A DNA stretch of 64,000 nucleotides from NCBI GenBank assembly GCA_022432975.1, contig CM039516.1, positions 32,397,737 to 32,461,736 on the forward strand, read 5' to 3'. The translations under genes and the position numbers were made by a program. This document shows, piece after piece, positions 23,111 through 35,647 of this stretch. This stretch comes from Begonia masoniana. Lineage: Eukaryota > Streptophyta > Magnoliopsida > Cucurbitales > Begoniaceae. The notes under the pieces are model-generated. The model worked only from the letters and a program-made list of their open reading frames with translations, had not been told where the DNA came from and searched no databases. Every line of letters begins with the position of its first letter. The first letter of the stretch is position 1.

Positions 23111-24343
23111 ACAATTCTTTTTATCTTATTACAATTCGCACTCGCAATTCAAAACAATGCACAAAACTGGTTTTCGTAACTTAAAAAAAATCGTGATGCA
23201 TGCTAGAAGAATATGCAACACAACACAACACGAAATAAAACAACCGACCATTAAACCCTACCGTTCCATGGTGTAGGCCTAAGGCAACAAAACATCCCTC
23301 TACTTACTTGGCTGCTCGGCTCGTATTCAGTTACGTCAACTAGGCTATTTGCTCGTTCATCAACCTATCCAATAGAGAAAACTCACTTAGTATCAACCTA
23401 AGAAATTCTAAAGAATTTCCTAACCAAAACTAATCACAATTTGCACAATTCACAAATCTAAACTCTAAAACCCGATTTTCCCACAAGTTTTAGTGTCCAA
23501 CTTCAAACGGCCATAACTTATTCATTTTTCAATGGATTTCGACATGCCATCCCATTCCGTAAACCTCTACACGTCTACTTTTCATTGAAATAATTAAATT
23601 CAACAATCAAACACAATGGCCAACTCGAATTCACTGAAACAGAATCGGTTTACAGATTCCTAAAAACCAGTTTTTGTATAACTTTCACCAAATCTGCAAT
23701 TTAGCTCTAAAACCAACCTAAACAAAACTATCTAAGAGTTAAATCATCAAAATAGGAAGAAAATACAGCAAAGGAACCAAAAATTTGGACCTCACATCTT
23801 AGGGTTTCCAAACCCTAATGAAACTCTCACAAAATCCTCTAAAAACACTATAAACCAACACATACACGTATACAACTAAAAACCCAATCAATTTTACCTT
23901 AAAACCTTGCAAAAACGTGATGAATTGAAGGTGGAAGGCAGCTCTAATGGTATCTGTGGTTTATCGAGGGAGAAAGGGAAGAAGAAGGTTAGTTAACTTT
24001 CAAACATCACTTTACCATTTTTATAACTTTTCCACTTTTTCCCTTTTTGATTTTTCCTCCAATCTTTCCTAATTTTAAAAAACCACCCTCCTCACTCTTC
24101 CTTAATCATTCTCACGTGAAGCTTCTCTTTCCCATTACTTTCACTTTCAAATACCTCATTAAGTCAAGTCAAAGCACTAAATCAAGTCAAAGCAAAAACA
24201 ACAAATCCAAATACTATACAACACCACCTCCTTTAGTTGTTAGTTACCAACTTTCTCCCACTTTCACTTCTCTTCAAAACCCTAGGACAACACTAAGGAG
24301 AATACACGCACACTCTAGGAAAAATTCCGGGTGTTACACACAA

Positions 24344-24749
24344 TACCATGCATTTATAGACCTAAGGTGGAGTGAGTTTGAATTTCAAATTGGTTAAAAA
24401 ATGGCTCCCAAATTTCCGTTGGAAAGTGTTGGATGAGCGGCCATGATTTGTGATCCGTGTGCCTTGGAGATGGGCAGCCAAAATGCAACAATTCTCCTTA
24501 ATCAAGTGATGAGATGAAGCCACGCCATTCCTCCTTAAGTTTTCAGCTATGGTCTACTTGAATTGTTTAAACAAATTGGATCTTAAGGGTGGTGGTCCCC
24601 TACCCTTGGTGAAAGCAAATTTCCTCCTCCATTAGCCAAGTGTGCCCCCCAGGGCAGGGCCCTGGTCCCTCCCAGGGCAGGTTCCAGGAGTAGGGAAAAA
24701 TTTCTCGAAAAGTCTGTTCGGGCTCTGAACCGGACCCCAGCCACCCCTA
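24344..24749 (-). mobile_element. LTR-like segment, part 2, and hAT right end
   Basis: This continues the segment left of 8196. It contains CCCAGGGCAGGGCCCTGG-type inverted phrases (24650-24690) and ends in the putative hAT terminus CCAGCCACCCCTA. The border between LTR-like debris and hAT end was not found. Confidence 0.35.
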
Positions 24750-24757
24750 ATTGTGAT

Positions 24758-25089
24758 ATCAAAGTTTAGAATTTTAGAGTTAAAATTTTCAATTTTTTTC
24801 TAAATAACTTGTACATATAAAATTAAAATATTGTATTATTTTTTTCTAAATAACTTGTACATAGTCCAGAATTCAAATTCAAATAAAAATATAAAATATT
24901 GGATATTTTGTATTTTTATTCGGATTTGGATTCTGGACTATTATATTTTTTATTCGATAATTAAAATTAAAAGTTCTATTACCATAAATATTTATGTATG
25001 AAATTAGAATTTATGTTGGATAGTTCTTTTATGCATGGATCTGATTCTTGTACTAAGGATATGTGTAAAAATTGGAAATTTTAGCGGGA
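24758..25089. other. AT-rich flank, no gene
   Basis: Very AT-rich, with a direct repeat of TTTCTAAATAACTTGTACATA (about 24800 and 24844) and an inverted TCCAGAATTCAAAT / ATTTGGATTCTGGA pair (24863-24950). Nothing codes. Confidence 0.5.
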
Positions 25090-26010
25090 ATTAAATTTAT
25101 GGGTAAATGATGTGAATCAAGGTGCAATTAACTTCAACCCCAAAGCTAAAGACCCATAACAAGATATTGAAGGCCCAATGACAAGTGAAGGACCAAGAAA
25201 ATGCATGAAATCTTACATGGAATAAATATGGAAATCTAAGCTAAATTTTTTTTTTTCAATAAGAGACAAAATTAATAAATATGTTAAGTATTGAACAAGA
25301 TGTTTTTGAAGCAAGAAAGACCGAAGTTATCTGAGAATTTACAAAATATTTTCGTGGCAAGAGTGATGAAGTTTGGCAACCTCTCATGCACATGCAAAAG
25401 TTTCATTTTCTCAAATTTCCTATTCTCAATTTCATCCCCCGCCACAAGCAACTTAATTCTCAAGAATAGTCAAGTTTCCTTTTATCAATTTGTTAAGTAA
25501 TTATTTCTAAATTCTTGAAGGATGGAGGGAAGCACGAAATTACCTAATTTTAAAGAGAATGCACGACACAAATATCACTTAAACCTAAAGAGGAAGTCGC
25601 GACCATACATATCCAACTTCGCTCCCAAGCAAGACCTAGTTTTCTTTTTGTAATTTGTTAAGTTTTCTAATATTTAAACTTTCTTATTTCCTTAAGATAT
25701 TTTGATTGATTTTAATTATTGTTGTACCCTATTTAAAGGCATAAAACCCTACAGCTTTGGACATATCAATATACACGATTTGAGTTTACTCTTTGTGAGA
25801 ATTTTCTCTTTCGTTCTTTGTTAAGAACTATATCTTCTTCAAGTCAAAATTTGAAAGATCAACTTGATAGCTTTAGTTTTAACTACAAGTTTGGTTACGG
25901 GATCAAGCTTATTGTTTGATAACTTTGGTTCCGTCGGCAAGGATCGATTGGGGTAAAGTTCTTTATACTTGATTTTAAACGCGTTCCTGAGTTTATTCCA
26001 TAATGTTAAA
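25090..26010 (+). mobile_element. LTR-like sequence related to 4050-4725
   Basis: Has a TATTTAAAGGCATAAAACCC promoter-like stretch (about 25731) followed by TCTTCTTCAAGTCAAAATTTGA and GGTTCCGTCGGCAAGGATCG, in the same order as at 4434-4720. Read as a diverged LTR copy; ends, primer site and family were not determined. Confidence 0.4.
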
Positions 26011-26566
26011 AGGTCTCAGGTTTGACATATATGTGGTTCTCATCATTTCTTATCAAAACTTTGACTCCTAGATTCAAGTCTCTATCTTTATTGTTTTATT
26101 CTTCTTCTTGAATTTCTTCCTTTGAATTTGAAAAGTACAAAAAAAAAATTTCATGACAAAAAAAATTTCGTGGAAAAAAAATTAAAATTTTTTAAAACTT
26201 CTAAGCAATGATTCTTCACTTGTCGAGTGTTCTTCCTTAAAAAAAATTCAATATTTCGAGTATCAATATCTCGAGCATCAATATTTTCTTTTTGAGTGTG
26301 CTTAGTCAAATCTTCTTCTTTGGTTGTCCCATTTGATTCCAAGTTATTGATTCTACCTTCTTGGAGATTCGAAGTTATTGATTAATCTTATTTGTTCTCA
26401 CAATATTCGAACATCATTCATTATTCTGTTAAATATCAAAGTTTTTATTTCTTGAAAAGTTTCATTTCTTGAAGTTCTATATCCTTTTAATTTTTTTTTA
26501 TTCTAACTGATATTGGAAATTAGAATTTTGAGTTAAAAAATTTGATCAAAGTTTGATCACAGCAAT
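26011..26566. other. AT-rich spacer, no gene seen
   Basis: T-rich tracts and homopolymer runs; only short shadow frames. Possibly internal debris of the flanking LTR-like pieces. Confidence 0.4.
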
Positions 26567-27440
26567 GAACACCAAGAAAGCATGGGGCTCTGATAACAAA
26601 TGATACGCTTTCACTATGACAACTTGTGGTAAAAAACACAAGCACTAGTTCCCTCTCGGATATCCAATTGACAATCACCAAAAGTTCCCCAGATTCCAAC
26701 AGATAAAAGTAGTATAAATCCACATCCAAAAATTATGAACATTTGTCAGAAACCAATCAAATATGTATATAAAACACCCTTAAAATTTCAGCTTAGAATA
26801 CACAGAAACTAGAAAGTTATTCAATTTAGAATTGGACTCACGCAATCTGTCTAGGAAACAGTGAAAATGACATACTTTGCAAAATCGTAACTTTGGCTGT
26901 GTAACTCCAAATAACGTGAAAATGTACGACGATGTTACTTGAATTGTGTAGAATAATCCCTAAACATTCCAGAGGTTGATTCTCCGTGATGATGGAAATA
27001 TAAACCAAACACTGATGTTGGTTCTAAAAGGTGATAAAACAGACACCTTTTTTACCTTGTCTCCTCTTTTCGAAGAAGCACTCCAACAAGGGAATTTTGA
27101 GAGTTTGTGCACCCTTATGGGAATACTCTACCTTCAACTAAGATGGTAGAAAGGTATGCACTTAAAGAACCTTCATTGTACTAACAAGATGAAGATAATT
27201 GAACCAAGAACACTCAGATATGACTCACCGGGCACTAATGGGGTTGAGCTTCGAAAGATGCTCAGGTTTGTGATGAACACCAGTTAATCATTTTTCATTC
27301 AATCAAATCTACTAAAAACAAAGGTCTAACATAGTTTAAATAATCAAAACTAGGTTAAAATCTAAGAACATAAAACTAGGGAAGATAAGAAAGATGAGGG
27401 AAAAACAAATCGGCCACAACTCTAGCCACGCACGCCAAGA
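26567..27440 (-). mobile_element. Minus-strand LTR-like remnant with primer-site-like boundary
   Basis: GGCTCTGATAACAAATGATACGC (split here as GGCTCTGATAAC then TGATACGC at 26601) reads on the minus strand as an LTR end in CA followed by a degenerate TGTTATCAGAGCC primer site. The next several hundred bases resemble 30200-30700 (shared GATGTATATAAAA-like and AAGAAGCACTCCAAC-like phrases). The right boundary is unclear. Confidence 0.4.
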
Positions 27441-29979
27441 TGGTTGCCAACCACCTTATCTTGTGTTTTGACCCTTTTGTCCTCCCATGTGTATGCAACA
27501 ACTATTTTAATGAAAAATCATACATCGGTCAATCCTTGTTTACCTTATCTTACCCCTAAAACAGTCTATATACACAGGTCGACACATTGTTTACCTCTGT
27601 TTACATCGGTCGATCCTTCTGGTCGACACCTTTATCAGTTTTACACTAATAGGTCGACACCTGTATGCACAGGTCGTCACTTTGTTTGCCTCTGTTTGCA
27701 TCGGTCGATCCTTGTGGTCGACTCCTTTATCAGTTTTACACTAATAGGTCGACACCTGTATGCATAGGTTGACACTTTGTTTCTTATTGCCACCAACCTT
27801 AATTAAGACTTCCTAACCTTTCAGGAAAAATGGACAGCACAACGTTTTAAATCATTAAAACCTAAAACCGGCATTTTCAAACCAGATTTATCCCAGATGG
27901 TTCCAAAATATGTTTATACATCAAACGGCTACTAGCGTTTCAAACCCAACTATACATCCCAACACGAATCATAATATCATTTTCGTAAAACAACCAAAAT
28001 GATAGAAAAGCATGTTATTTCATAAAACGTAGCAGAAGTCTTTAAAACAAAGTAAAACTCATTTATCTTAGCACATTTAAATCAAAAGCTAAGTTTAAAA
28101 ACCAATTGATCTACACATATCTACCAAAATACCTACAGACTCGCCCACAGGCCAAAATCGCCCCAACAGCTACAAGCACACCCCATGGATGTCCTTCATC
28201 AACTGCTCTGTCAACCATCTTAAGGATCAATGTCCTCACCTGTGATGATATCACCTACACCACAAAGTAAACTAATAAGCTTAATGCTCAGCAAGTGATG
28301 TAATAAAGGAAAATGCATGCATACTCATGAATATGCTATGTTGTTCGTAAAACATGCAACTGGAGTTGTTCTTTATTTTCTTGCATGACATGAATCATTG
28401 AGGTTCTGATTCTAGAGAGGAAATGGACTTACAGATTGTCCCTCGGGCGAAACGACCAACTCGCTCTGGGGGAAGTGGGATGGCATACCCGACGATCCCT
28501 CCGATGGAACGGCCAAACTCATTTCTTACCCACAATGACTATTTACGTATTTTACTGTTTTGTATTCTTTCTATTCTCTTTACATGAAAAAGTATGCATA
28601 AAACTGTTTTCTATGATTTGGAAAACTATGATGCGTGAATGCATGTCACATACATATATCCTCAATGCTGTTAACATAACGTGAAATAAACAGGTAAACA
28701 AATCCATCAACAGACAAATAAGACTACCATAAATGAACTCTCCACCTAGTTCAACCTGGAAATCTCTACCCAAACCAAAGTAAAAAAAAAAAAACTATAA
28801 TATCCAAATTCATCAATCTAGCCATCAAAGTCCTAACTCTTTGTGGTGTAGGTCAATCAGCCAAAACACATGAAAACATGCACTTACCTCGTGTCCTGAG
28901 CTCAGTTTAGGCAATTTGATCAACTTCCTTTTTGATTTGCAAACCTAAAGCATAGGAAATCAACCATTCACATCAATAACACCCAAAATGCATTCACCAA
29001 TAAACCACTTTCCAAAACTTCTCCAAATTGAAAGACTAAATCCAAGTAACTCACTTAAACATCCAATTCAAAATAGCCTTAAGCATTAAGCAACCCAAAA
29101 CTAACCATTACCTATACAATTTTTGGAAATCTCATCAAAAGTAGCCAAACTTCAAAACTCCATATCTTAAGCCTTACATATCCGAATTCAATAATTCCAA
29201 CGGCTATAGACTCTTTAAGGAGACTATTATAACATGCTCAAATCACTTTTGAAAGAAAACCAATTCACAAAACTAAAATTCCAGAAATCCAAATGTCCTA
29301 ATATTTTCCAAGTTTTTGAATGTTCATGCACTATTTTGTTATCTTTACCCATTTCATTCCATAAACATCCTTTATGTCCCATTTAAACCTCAAACCAACA
29401 AGAAATGGAGAAGAGAAAAACCCAATTTTCGTGCATCACAATTAGGGTTTAAAAACCATCCAATAAACACAACAAAACATCTTTTCTAGTACATGAAAAC
29501 TTCAAAATGTGCATATGCTTCAACTAAGATTGTTATACCTTGAAAGTCTTTGAGAGGAGAAATGAAATTGATGAAAAAATCTCCGAAAGGGAGGGAGAGA
29601 TGTTGTGGTGCTTTAGGGTTAAAATGAGGGTATGCAACCCACTTTCTGTACTTAAAGTAAAAGAAGGTCCTAGAGAAGGGTGAGGTGTCTCATTTTTTTT
29701 TCTTCTTTTCTCTTTCCACTTCTTCATTCTCTTAAGCCAATTCCCTCCCACGTTGAAGCCTCTTCCATCCACCCATTCAACCAAAAGTTTGACTTCAACC
29801 TCCATTTCTATTAGTTCATAAATTTCCTTTGACTTTTCAAGGTAATTTCCTATTGGTTCTTCCCTCATCCTTGACCTTCAACTTCAATGTTATTAGTCCT
29901 TTATTTTATTTTATTTTAACTAACTTATCAATTGAAATATTTATATGTAATTAGCATAATGAAAATTTTGGGTGTTACA
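27441..29979 (-). mobile_element. Minus-strand LTR related to the RE-2 LTR
   Basis: The right edge, GGTGTTACA at 29979, reads as TGTAACACCCAAAATTTTC on the minus strand. The middle part resembles the RE-2 5' LTR (43742-44729): CCACAGGCCAAAATCGC, CACCTACACCACAAAGTAA. Paired arms CCTACACCACAAAG (28254-28267) and CTTTGTGGTGTAGG (28839-28852) are perfectly complementary. The left end was not located, so 27441 is a guess. Confidence 0.55.
27575..27780 (-). repeat. ~95-bp tandem repeat, about two copies, with GGTCGAC motifs
   Basis: CATCGGTCGATCC is followed 95 bases later by the same phrase, with AATAGGTCGACACCTGTATG also repeated. It occupies the LTR position where related LTRs have GATCGATC palindromes. 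Confidence 0.6.
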
Positions 29980-30845
29980 TGTAGTACTCATGTAAGCTAC
30001 ACATATTCTTTTGGGAAGACCATGGGAATACGATAGAAACGTCAAGCACTGGTTTCAAGAATGAGTACTCATTTTGATATGCTTCAGCTTATGGACCAAA
30101 TGGAAGCATATATGAAAACAATAATATGCTCCTTGGATTTGTACCACAAGTGGCTGAGAGGCTCCAAGTTCCAGAATGCATCAATTTCACGAATTAACTC
30201 CAAATGATCTGTAAATTTAAATGAAACTTATTACGGATGTATATAAAATATGCCCAAAATTTTAGAGGCTCACTCGTTGTGGTTTAAAAGTTATGGCCAA
30301 AATACTGAAGGCTGCCGGAGCTTGATTTACTGCGCTAGCCAAGAACATAATGTCAAATTTGGAGAGGCATAACGCTCTCGTCTGAAAATGAAATGATGTG
30401 ATTCTTGTGCTAGATTAAAGCTGTTGATGTGAGAATGGTTGTGTGTAAAAATGAGAGGATGAATTGATGTGATGGAAAAGTTATGGTTAAAGTTGTACTG
30501 CTGGTCCGAGCAGGTGATAAATGGCACCTTTCGGGATTTGGCATCTTCTTTGAAGAAGAGCACTCCAACGAGCTTAAATGTGAGTTTTGTGACCTCTTGC
30601 TGGGGATGCTGTTTTTAAGATGAGGCAAGAAGAGGGCAACAATGAGAGCTTCCAAGATACTCACAAAAATGGAAGACAATACACAATACATCCATATATA
30701 TTACCCATTGGGGAGATGCGCTGCTTTGAGGCTCAAGGCGCTTTGATTTTTAGAGGTTAAACCTTCAGTTTTCTTGACATTCAAAAAGTGAGTTTACAGA
30801 GCAGAAAGAGAGGTTTCAATACGCCTCCTCTCTTCAGCCTTTAGG
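29980..30845 (-). mobile_element. LTR-like remnant, second copy of the 26567 type
   Basis: Shares ordered phrases with 26690-27200, including AAGAGCACTCCAACGAG and ATGTATATAAAATATGCCC. No ends or genes resolved. Confidence 0.35.
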
Positions 30846-31204
30846 TGTAAGACCCTCCGGCTCAAGTCCAACCCAGGATCCGCAGAATTTTAACCCAACA
30901 CGTCATCCTCCAGCTCAAGTCTAACCCGGGATTTGTGAAGCACTGGGTGGTCCCACTCATGAACTTCTCCCCCTCAGGAAAGAGAGGTTTTTCCTTCCCC
31001 ACCACTCGAACCCAGGACCTCCAGGCTATAATCCATGATCTATAAGTGATGGTACCACTTTAGCTAGTTCCCTTTCCAGGGGAGAAGTTCATGAGTGGGA
31101 CGACCCAATGCTCCGCGAATCTCGGGTTGGACTTGGTCGGAGGATGACGTGCTAGGTTAAAACTCCGTGGATCCCAGGTTGGACTTGGGCTAGAGGATCT
31201 TACA
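30846..31204. mobile_element. Foldback / MITE-like element with ~125-bp inverted arms
   Basis: The left arm begins TGTAAGACCCTCCGGCTCAA and the right arm is its imperfect reverse complement, ending GAGGATCTTACA. The arms share CACGTCATCCTCC, CAAGTCCAACC and CATGAACTTCTCCCC. The loop contains a tRNA B-box-like CGAACCCAGGACC. No clear target duplication was found. It lies exactly where the RE-2 3' LTR is cut off. Confidence 0.65.
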
Positions 31205-33027
31205 AAAAAAAAAACCTGTGAACAGTGCGTGAATAGTTTTTTGCCGATCCATCGGCGACAATAGCCGATCGATCGGCTACCTTGCTGCCAAAACCACAAA
31301 AAACAGCACTTTGGCCAATCGATTGCCTAAAATTTGCGACTGACCGGCTCTAGTTCTGGTTTTTCCTTCTAAATGCACCCATCTCGCACCCTTTCTTCTC
31401 CTTTGTTCATCTTACCCCTAAAAATCATTCATAAGAATTACCATAACTTAGATTCACTCCCCATCACCTATAAACTTCATCAAAATATCATTCTTTAACC
31501 TAAAATCATGCCACAACAATTGATTCAACTATAAATCAACTTAATCCACCATTTATCTCAATCAACACAAAATCATTTTCTTAACAACCAAAAACAGCAG
31601 AAGCCTTGATTATGTTTACAAAACATAGCGAAAAGCCTATAACCCCATAATCTAACAAAAATTTAAAACATCTGTCTATACACAATTACCCAAAATACCT
31701 ACAACTGAACTGGTTCCTCTAACGGAACTACCAGACTCAGTTCCCTACCCACAATAACTATTTACATATTTTACTATTATGTTTACTCTTGTTTACCTGA
31801 AAATATATGCATAAAATCGTTTTCTATGCTTTGGAAAAGCATGATGCATGAATGCATGTCACATACACATATCCTTAAATGGAGTAAGCGTAATATAAAA
31901 CGAACTGATAAACAATTATCAACAAACAATAAAATTAGCATAAAAAAAACTCACAACCTAAAATGTCTACCTAAACCTAACTCTCCAACTAAAATCTCCA
32001 AAATCCACATTCTAGCCATCAACCTCCTAACACTTTGTGGTGTAGGCCAATCGGCCAAGCACATGCGAACATACACTTACCTCGCATCCTGTGGTCAGTC
32101 TCGGAAATATGCTCCAACTCCTTTTTGACGTACAAACCTAAAGCATGAACAATCAAACTATTACCTAAACAAATTTTCAGAATTTGCCAACCAAAGTGAC
32201 AAAACTTCAAAATTTTATATCTTTTGCTATACATATCCAAATTCGATAATTCTAACGGTTGTGGACTCTTTGAGGAGTCTAGTTTAACATGCTCAAATCA
32301 CATGGCAAGGTAACCAACACCTTGAATCATAAATTCCAGAATCCAACTTGCCCTGTAATTCACCGATTTTTCATCAAAATCGTACAACTCTGAAATTTTC
32401 CTTCCTTCATCTCCACTTGTAAGTATCCAATTCAAATTAAACACTAAAGAACCAAAAACAAAGAAACCCTAACACTTTTCATGTTTCCCCACGTTAGAGT
32501 TCAACAATTCTCCATAAACCCTAACTACATCATCAGATATCAAGCACTTATCTAATAAACATGCATCAATATAACATAAATCCAACATTCTTTTACCTTG
32601 AACCTTCTAAGAGGAGAGAAATTGTCGTGGGTAGGGGGAGAAGAAATAGAATTTCAGAAGAGAGAAAAGTGCTTCTGGAGAGTATTGAAGATTTATTTAT
32701 TTTTCTATGCTTTTTATCCTTTTAAGGGATAAGGTTAAATAACCTAATCCATGTGATGTGTGTGTACGTGGGAGAAGGTGGAGAATCATGGCTTTTCTTC
32801 TTCTCAATTCTCTTCTTAAGATTAACTTTTCTTCCAAGCCACATAAGCCACAAGTAAATCTCACCTTTGACTTTCAAACGTTGCATTCCTTATCTCCTTT
32901 CCTTCTTCTTATTTCCCATTTTAACCTTTTCTTTTCACAATCAAATCTCTACAACTCTTTCTACTACTAAAACATATTTAAGTTAACTTAAAGGAATGAA
33001 GGTGCATGATAAATTTTGGGTATTACA
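31205..33027 (-). mobile_element. RE-2 3' LTR, truncated
   Basis: Minus-strand start TGTAATACCCAAAATTTATC at 33027, directly beside the RE-2 polypurine tract. The body matches the 5' LTR segment 43920-44420, including GCCGATCGATCGGC and ACCTTGCTGCCAAAACCAC. About 200 bases of the LTR end are missing at the left, where the foldback element abuts. A further ~350 bases are missing near 31710, removing one arm of the paired module; the other, CTTTGTGGTGTAGG, is at 32033-32046. Confidence 0.75.
31230..31360 (-). promoter_or_regulatory. GATCGATC palindrome cluster in the RE-2 LTR
   Basis: Contains GCCGATCGATCGGC (31264-31277), a perfect 14-bp palindrome, and decayed relatives GCCGATCCATCGGC and CCAATCGATTGCC. 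The same cluster is at 43960-44070 in the other LTR. Role unknown. Confidence 0.45.
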
Positions 33028-33040
33028 TTCCACCATCTTT
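33028..33040 (-). other. RE-2 polypurine tract
   Basis: On the minus strand AAAGATGGTGGAA precedes the LTR start. It is less purine-pure than in the other elements. Confidence 0.65.
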
Positions 33041-35647
33041 AATTAAAATTTTATCCTCAAAATTTACGTACCAAATAAATCCAGATAACGGCTTTGCATA
33101 TCCTGTCGCCACTCGCAAGTTGCCTCCTCGATGTTAGGGTTGTGCCATAAAACTTTCACTAGTGGGATTTCTTTGTTGCATAGCACCTTTACTGTTGATT
33201 CAAGAATTCGCAGTGGTCTTTCTTCGTAATGGTTGGATTTCGATTTCTCTTTGTTCCACAATTTGAGAAAGATCTCACACACACTTTCTCAGCATCGATG
33301 CGTGGAAAACATCGTGGATTCCAACCATAGAAGCTGGCAGTTGCAATCTACAGGCTGTTTTCCCGATTCTTTCTATAACCTCGAATGATCCCACGTATCT
33401 CGGACTTAACTTGTCTTTCCTTCCAAATCTCATTATCCCTTTGAATGGAAAAATTTTCAAAAACATCTCGTCATTCACATTAAATTCCAATTCTTGCCTC
33501 CTTTGGTTTGCATAGCTTTTCTGACAACTCTGGGATGTTAAGATCCGTTGTCTAATGATTGAAATCTTCTCTGCAATTTGTTGCAAAATATCTGGACCAA
33601 CTAATTGAGCTTCGCCGACCTCGTCCCAATACAAAGGAGGTCTGCACTTCTTGCTATAAAGTGCTTTATAAGGGGCTATGCCAATAGTGGACTGGAAACT
33701 GTGGTTATAGGAGAATTCCACTAACAACAAATATTTACTCCACGACCCTTCAAACTCCAATACACACGCTCTCAGCATATCCTCCAGAATCTGAACTGTT
33801 CTCTCTGTCTATCCATCTATTTGTGGATGAAACGTTGTCCTAAAAGTCAATTGAGTTCCTATGGCTTTATGAAGACTTCTCCAAAAATTTGACGTAAACC
33901 TAAGATCTCGGTCTGACACAATCGAGATGGCTACCCCATGCAATCTAACGATCTCCTGAATGAACAATTCAGCAAACTGAGTCATGGAAAACGTCACCCA
34001 TATACGTCATATCCTTTCGTTGTTCTAGGCAATTCGACAACAAAATCCATAGATAGTTGCTCTCATTTCCACTCTGGAATTGGTAATGGTTGCAATTTTT
34101 CGGCCAGCCTCTGATGTTCTGCTTTAATTTGCTGACAAGTAATGAACGCTTCGACGTGCTTTGCAACATCTCTCTTCATGTTTGGCCACCAAAAGTGCTG
34201 CTTTAAGTCTCTATACATTTTTGTACTTCCTAGGATGTACAAAGAAAGTAGATGAATGTGCCTTAGATAAAATTTCTTTTCATAACTCAAGGTCATTAGG
34301 CACATAGCACTGGTTCCTAAATTTCAATACTCCGTCATTGGAAAAATTGAATTCTGAAGAATCGTTGGATACCATACTTGATTTATAATATTCACACTCT
34401 GAATCAGCCTGTTGAGCTTCTTTAATTTTCTCCAACAGAGTCGGCTTTAAAGATATAGCTGAAAGTGTACTTGCTAAATGTGTAACAATCTCCATATAAA
34501 ATCCTTGAATTTCTGACTTCAGTTCGATTGGACTAACTGACATCTCAGGCTGTTTTGTTGTGAACTTCCAACTAAAAGCATCGGCTACCCTGTTGGCCTT
34601 TCCTGGGTGGTACTTGATCTCAATATCATAGTCCTTCACGAATTCTAACTATCGTCTTTGCCTTAAGTTCAAGTCCTTATGTGTGAATATGTATTTCAAA
34701 CTTTGGTGGTCAGAAAAGATTTCACATTGCTGGCCATATAGATAGTGCCTCCATATTTTTAATGCAAAGACCACAGCTGCTAGTTCCAGATTGTGTGTCG
34801 GATAATTATGTTCATAGGTTTTGAGGTGTCTCGATGCATAAGTATAACACCCAGTTTTACAGGCTTTTGTAATTCTAATAAATAACGACATTTTTGTAAA
34901 TACGTCAAATTAAGTCCATTTTGCGAATGGAAGGTTTTAATGGAGCCGTAATAATAAATTAGAATTTATTGTGAAATACGAAAAATTGGAGAAATCAGAC
35001 CGTTAGTTAAATAACAAAATTATGGAGGAATAAATAGAAAATGAGATGGAGGGCAAATGAGTAATTTTGCAAACCAAATTTTAATAAAATCACAAAAACT
35101 CTCCCTCCCTCACACTTACACGATTTCTTCTCCAACTTTTCCCCTCCTTCACGCGACATTCTCCCTCCCACGGCGTTTCCTCTCTTCTGGCGACGATTCT
35201 CCTTCTCCTTCCTCGACCCTAGGTATGAATCTATAGTTTTAGAGCATTAGATTTAAATTTCTAGGGTTTAAAACGATTAGGGTTCGTTAAGGCTTTCGTT
35301 GAAAACGTGACATAGAGTTTGAAATCGATAGGTTTACCGTATTTATGGCTCTAATGGGCGTATTTATGGTTGTTGATAAAAGTTAGTTGAATTAATGAAG
35401 GTTATTGAGGTTTTGAGTGGTTAGAAGTTTTAAATGCTCCATTAATGGAGGTTTGGAGATTCACGAGCACGAGTTGCTCGATAAAATGCCTCAATGAGGT
35501 GTTTTAGAGTTTAGGAGATTTTCTTTAGCTATGAGTTTGTAATTTTCTAAACTCGATAGTTTAGAATTGATTCAAATGACAACTGTCGTGTATTTGCCTT
35601 AGGTAAACAACGCTCGTGGATGGAGCTCGGTGTGCAACGGACGCGAG

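Larger units (their letters stand above)
8196..24338 (-). mobile_element. Family R solo LTR (~2.74 kb once insertions are removed)
   Basis: The plus-strand ends are TGTAACGCCCCCGAAC (8196) and CCGGGTGTTACA (24338); read on the minus strand this is a standard LTR start and end. The flanks are CATCA (8191-8195) and CACAA (24339-24343), a 5-bp duplication with one mismatch. There are no internal genes of its own, so it is a solo LTR left by LTR-LTR recombination. It is the same family as 37301-41088: both have the GGGGGCGTTACA terminus, the CCTACACYATRGAAC arm and the ~94-bp repeat (only three diverged units here, 22840-23110). RE-1 is inserted 36 bases from its plus-strand left end. Confidence 0.8.
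3701..24749 (+). mobile_element. Probable hAT DNA transposon, heavily nested
   Basis: The left end begins TAGAAGTGGGCAGGACTGG; the right end, read inward on the minus strand, begins TAGGGGTGGCTGGGGTCCGG. Both resemble plant hAT termini (TAGgGGTGGGC type). The flanks are an 8-bp near-duplication, ATTATGAT (3693-3700) and ATTGTGAT (24750-24757), 7 of 8 matching, the length expected for hAT. A decayed hAT transposase lies inside at 5267-7150, and the left subterminal region is rich in CGGTCC-type motifs, also usual for the superfamily. After removing the nested LTRs (8196-24338 and LTR-like stretches) only a few kb remain. The internal termini match only partly, so the right end could belong to another element. 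Confidence 0.55.

Noticed and set aside
24047..24397. 116-residue open frame, proline- and serine-rich
   Set aside because: It overlaps the promoter end of the family R LTR and crosses its boundary at 24338, so it is not a real gene.
30980..31050. tRNA gene or SINE suggested by CGAACCCAGGACC
   Set aside because: Only a B-box-like string, with no A box or cloverleaf; it sits in the loop of the foldback element.
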